NCBI GenBank assembly: GCA_042091035.1 | Contig: JBELIG010000159.1 | Location: 1 to 7,486 of the forward strand | Length of the DNA: 7,486 nucleotides | Direction: 5' to 3' | Source of the DNA: AM-2324 sp042091035 | GTDB lineage: Bacteria; Bacteroidota; Bacteroidia; Chitinophagales; Saprospiraceae | Shown: positions 6,126-7,486 of the stretch, one piece after another | Layout: each line of letters opens with the position of its first letter | How positions within the stretch are numbered: position 1 is the first letter of the stretch | Notes under the pieces: generated by a model | What the model saw: only the letters and a program-made list of their open reading frames with translations | Database searches by the model: none | Told to the model about the DNA's origin: nothing | Made by a program: the position numbers and the translations under genes

Positions 6126-7486
6126 TTATTTAATGCTTAGGGTTTCGTTTAACTCGATAAGTTCCTGCCCTATTAAAATTTTATAAGGGGTGTTTTGGTT
6201 TTTCTTGAAATAAAAATATTCAAGCCTGTCTTCGTTTGCATTGAAAATCGCAGCAGCGGTAAAGAGGGCTTTGTTATTGAATATTATATCGTATAATCTA
6301 ACATGTCCAAGCTTTGGCAGGAATAGAATCCAATAATCAAGAGCATTAATGGATCTTGTATTTCCGACAGTAAAAGAGAAACAATTAAGTGTTGAAAAAT
6401 AATTAGTTTGGTATTTATTTTGGAGTACTGTGATTTGGTCGTGGAAATTTGAATGAAAATTAAAATCTGTGCTTACTGGTCCAACATCATTCATCCAAAG
6501 CATAATTGTGGCTAAATCATTATACGCATCTATGTCCTCTTGTTTCATAAGACTTCTGTCAAGAATTTGAATACCTTTATAATAATCTGTATCCGTAAGA
6601 TGATTTATCATAAAACCTTTTTTATGCTCATTTTTTAAAAGATTGCTGTTGAATTTATAACCTTTGAATCCAGCATAATTTGGTGATATGTATAAAATGT
6701 TTTTATAGTTTGTTTGTGGGAATTTGCCATAATTTTTATTCGGAAACTTCGAATAATCTGCTCTTAGAAACTTGTAACCATCGTTTTGGTAATCATCTCC
6801 TCCACCGTCAAAGAAGTTAGCTCCATATTCATTTATGTCTTCTTCTGAGAAGGCAGTATTAAAGTATTCTTCCAAGTAGTTATATTCTTCTTCCGTAGGC
6901 GTGTCATAAGAGCTTGAATTGTCTGTGCTCGTTTCTGTCTTCGATCTGCCGAAATGGTCTGTTTTGATATTTGTATAGGTTTTACAATTCGATGCGATAA
7001 GGTCGAAATAGGTTTTGACCTCCTTGTCTTCAGGGAATTTTTTATAAGCATCAATTGCCTTGGATGCAGCAATTACATTGACTCCTTCCTTAGAGATGGA
7101 ATTAAAGTAATTATACAAATAAGATATTTCACCTTCATCGTTACCGTTGATCTCAAAACATAGTTCAGTCTCTTCAGCATTAAAGAGGGTAGCTAAACCA
7201 TACAAGGCTTTCAATTCGGATAGCAAAATGAATCTATTTGATGGCATATCCTTTTTCACCATGTTGATATGATATATGGCGCGGATATAATTTTTATCAA
7301 CTAAGTAATTGTTGATTAAAGATAAACGTGCAAGGTTCCTCGCTTTAAAGAATCTGTCTTCGCTGATAATAAATTTTGCTCTGTTAGCCTTGTCGTATAA
7401 ATCTATAACATTATAAGATTCTTCAATTCTAGTCTTGATGTTAGGGTGGGTATGATCGGTATCATCATAATCTTCAACTGCCGTGA
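6126..7486 (-). CDS. M48-metallopeptidase-like secreted protein, C-terminal part (cassette copy 1, gene A, truncated by window edge)
   Basis: The reading frame stays open from the stop at 6126-6128 to the right edge (452 full codons), so the first ATG inside the window (7262) is not the true start. Numbering from the edge, DHTHPNIKTRI (10-20) matches the HP....R stretch found downstream of the zinc site in M48 peptidases. Helical, TPR-like segments follow (about 46-103), then a Ser/Thr/acidic linker (about 174-200), FFDGGGDDYQ (224-233), NYKNILYIS (259-267) and a C-terminal domain ending ELIELNETLS. The same order is seen in the 722-aa protein at 3145-5313, which predicts roughly 250-300 missing N-terminal residues holding a signal peptide and, if active, HExxH. 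Whether this copy is catalytic cannot be seen here. It is the first visible gene of the operon, 5 nt ahead of a barrel gene. M48-TPR enzymes such as BepA act on outer-membrane proteins; that parallel is inference. Confidence 0.75.
   Translation of the reverse strand, partial: TAVEDYDDTDHTHPNIKTRIEESYNVIDLYDKANRAKFIISEDRFFKARNLARLSLINNYLVDKNYIRAIYHINMVKKDMPSNRFILLSELKALYGLATLFNAEETELCFEINGNDEGEISYLYNYFNSISKEGVNVIAASKAIDAYKKFPEDKEVKTYFDLIASNCKTYTNIKTDHFGRSKTETSTDNSSSYDTPTEEEYNYLEEYFNTAFSEEDINEYGANFFDGGGDDYQNDGYKFLRADYSKFPNKNYGKFPQTNYKNILYISPNYAGFKGYKFNSNLLKNEHKKGFMINHLTDTDYYKGIQILDRSLMKQEDIDAYNDLATIMLWMNDVGPVSTDFNFHSNFHDQITVLQNKYQTNYFSTLNCFSFTVGNTRSINALDYWILFLPKLGHVRLYDIIFNNKALFTAAAIFNANEDRLEYFYFKKNQNTPYKILIGQELIELNETLSIK

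Larger units (their letters stand above)
2313..7486 (-). other. Tandemly duplicated two-gene cassette (A-B-A'-B') in one operon
   Basis: Two units lie in the same order and strand: M48-like gene plus small barrel gene at 7486-5335, and again at 5313-2313. Spacings are 5 nt (A-B), 21 nt (B-A') and 1 nt (A'-B'), with a single terminator after B'. The paralogy is visible at protein level through several collinear landmarks in each pair, while DNA identity is low, so the duplication is old. No insertion sequence, integrase or long direct DNA repeat was seen. The unit boundary would fall in the 21-nt gap 5314-5334. A further unit upstream of the window cannot be excluded. Confidence 0.8.

Noticed and set aside
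6833..7163. Overlapping ORFs of 79 aa (minus) and 69 aa (plus) in other frames of gene A
   Set aside because: Both overlap the coding frame of gene A, which is supported by paralogy. Their compositions look like frame-shifted readings.
6126..7262. A 378-aa protein starting at the ATG at 7262
   Set aside because: The frame is open upstream to the window edge and the upstream codons encode a conserved M48-like stretch collinear with the sister gene, so this ATG is internal.
1..7486. CRISPR array, insertion sequence, integrase or phage remnant
   Set aside because: No regularly spaced repeats, terminal inverted repeats, transposase or recombinase motifs were seen. The tRNA at the left edge has no integrase beside it within the window.

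Overview
The window looks like a chromosomal segment of a Bacteroidota bacterium. The support is AT-rich DNA, initiation regions without Shine-Dalgarno sequences, several promoter boxes of the Bacteroidota form TAnnTTTG, and secreted proteins of a type common in that phylum. The lineage within the phylum (Cytophagales- or Flavobacteriia-like) is not resolved.

Left part (1-2276): a tRNA-Asn on the minus strand is divergent from a PfkB-family sugar/nucleoside kinase on the plus strand, with an AT-rich promoter region between them. The kinase is convergent with rlmN (23S rRNA A2503 / tRNA A37 methyltransferase), and a compact bidirectional hairpin terminator separates the two. rlmN has a good -7 box so close to its start codon that its mRNA may be leaderless. 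These are ordinary housekeeping genes.

Right part (2277-7486): one dense minus-strand operon entering from beyond the right edge. In transcription order it holds gene A (large, M48-metallopeptidase-like, truncated by the window), gene B (small secreted protein, probably an outer-membrane beta-barrel), gene A' (722 aa) and gene B' (276 aa), then a hairpin terminator. Gaps between genes are 5, 21 and 1 nt. A and A' can be aligned through several landmarks along their length, and so can B and B'. The operon is therefore a diverged tandem duplication of a two-gene cassette: M48-type protein plus outer-membrane barrel.

The most interesting point is that A' keeps the helix preceding the M48 active site (TGLIARLENEAEL) but has KGKAT where HExxH should be. 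It also has a shortened catalytic segment and has lost the Pro/Arg of the downstream M48-type HP...R motif, which A retains. A' is best read as a secreted pseudopeptidase next to a relative that may still be active. By analogy with M48-TPR proteases such as BepA, which act in outer-membrane protein quality control, I infer an envelope system in which each M48-like protein works with, or on, its adjacent barrel. Function is not demonstrated by the sequence, and the catalytic region of A lies outside the window.
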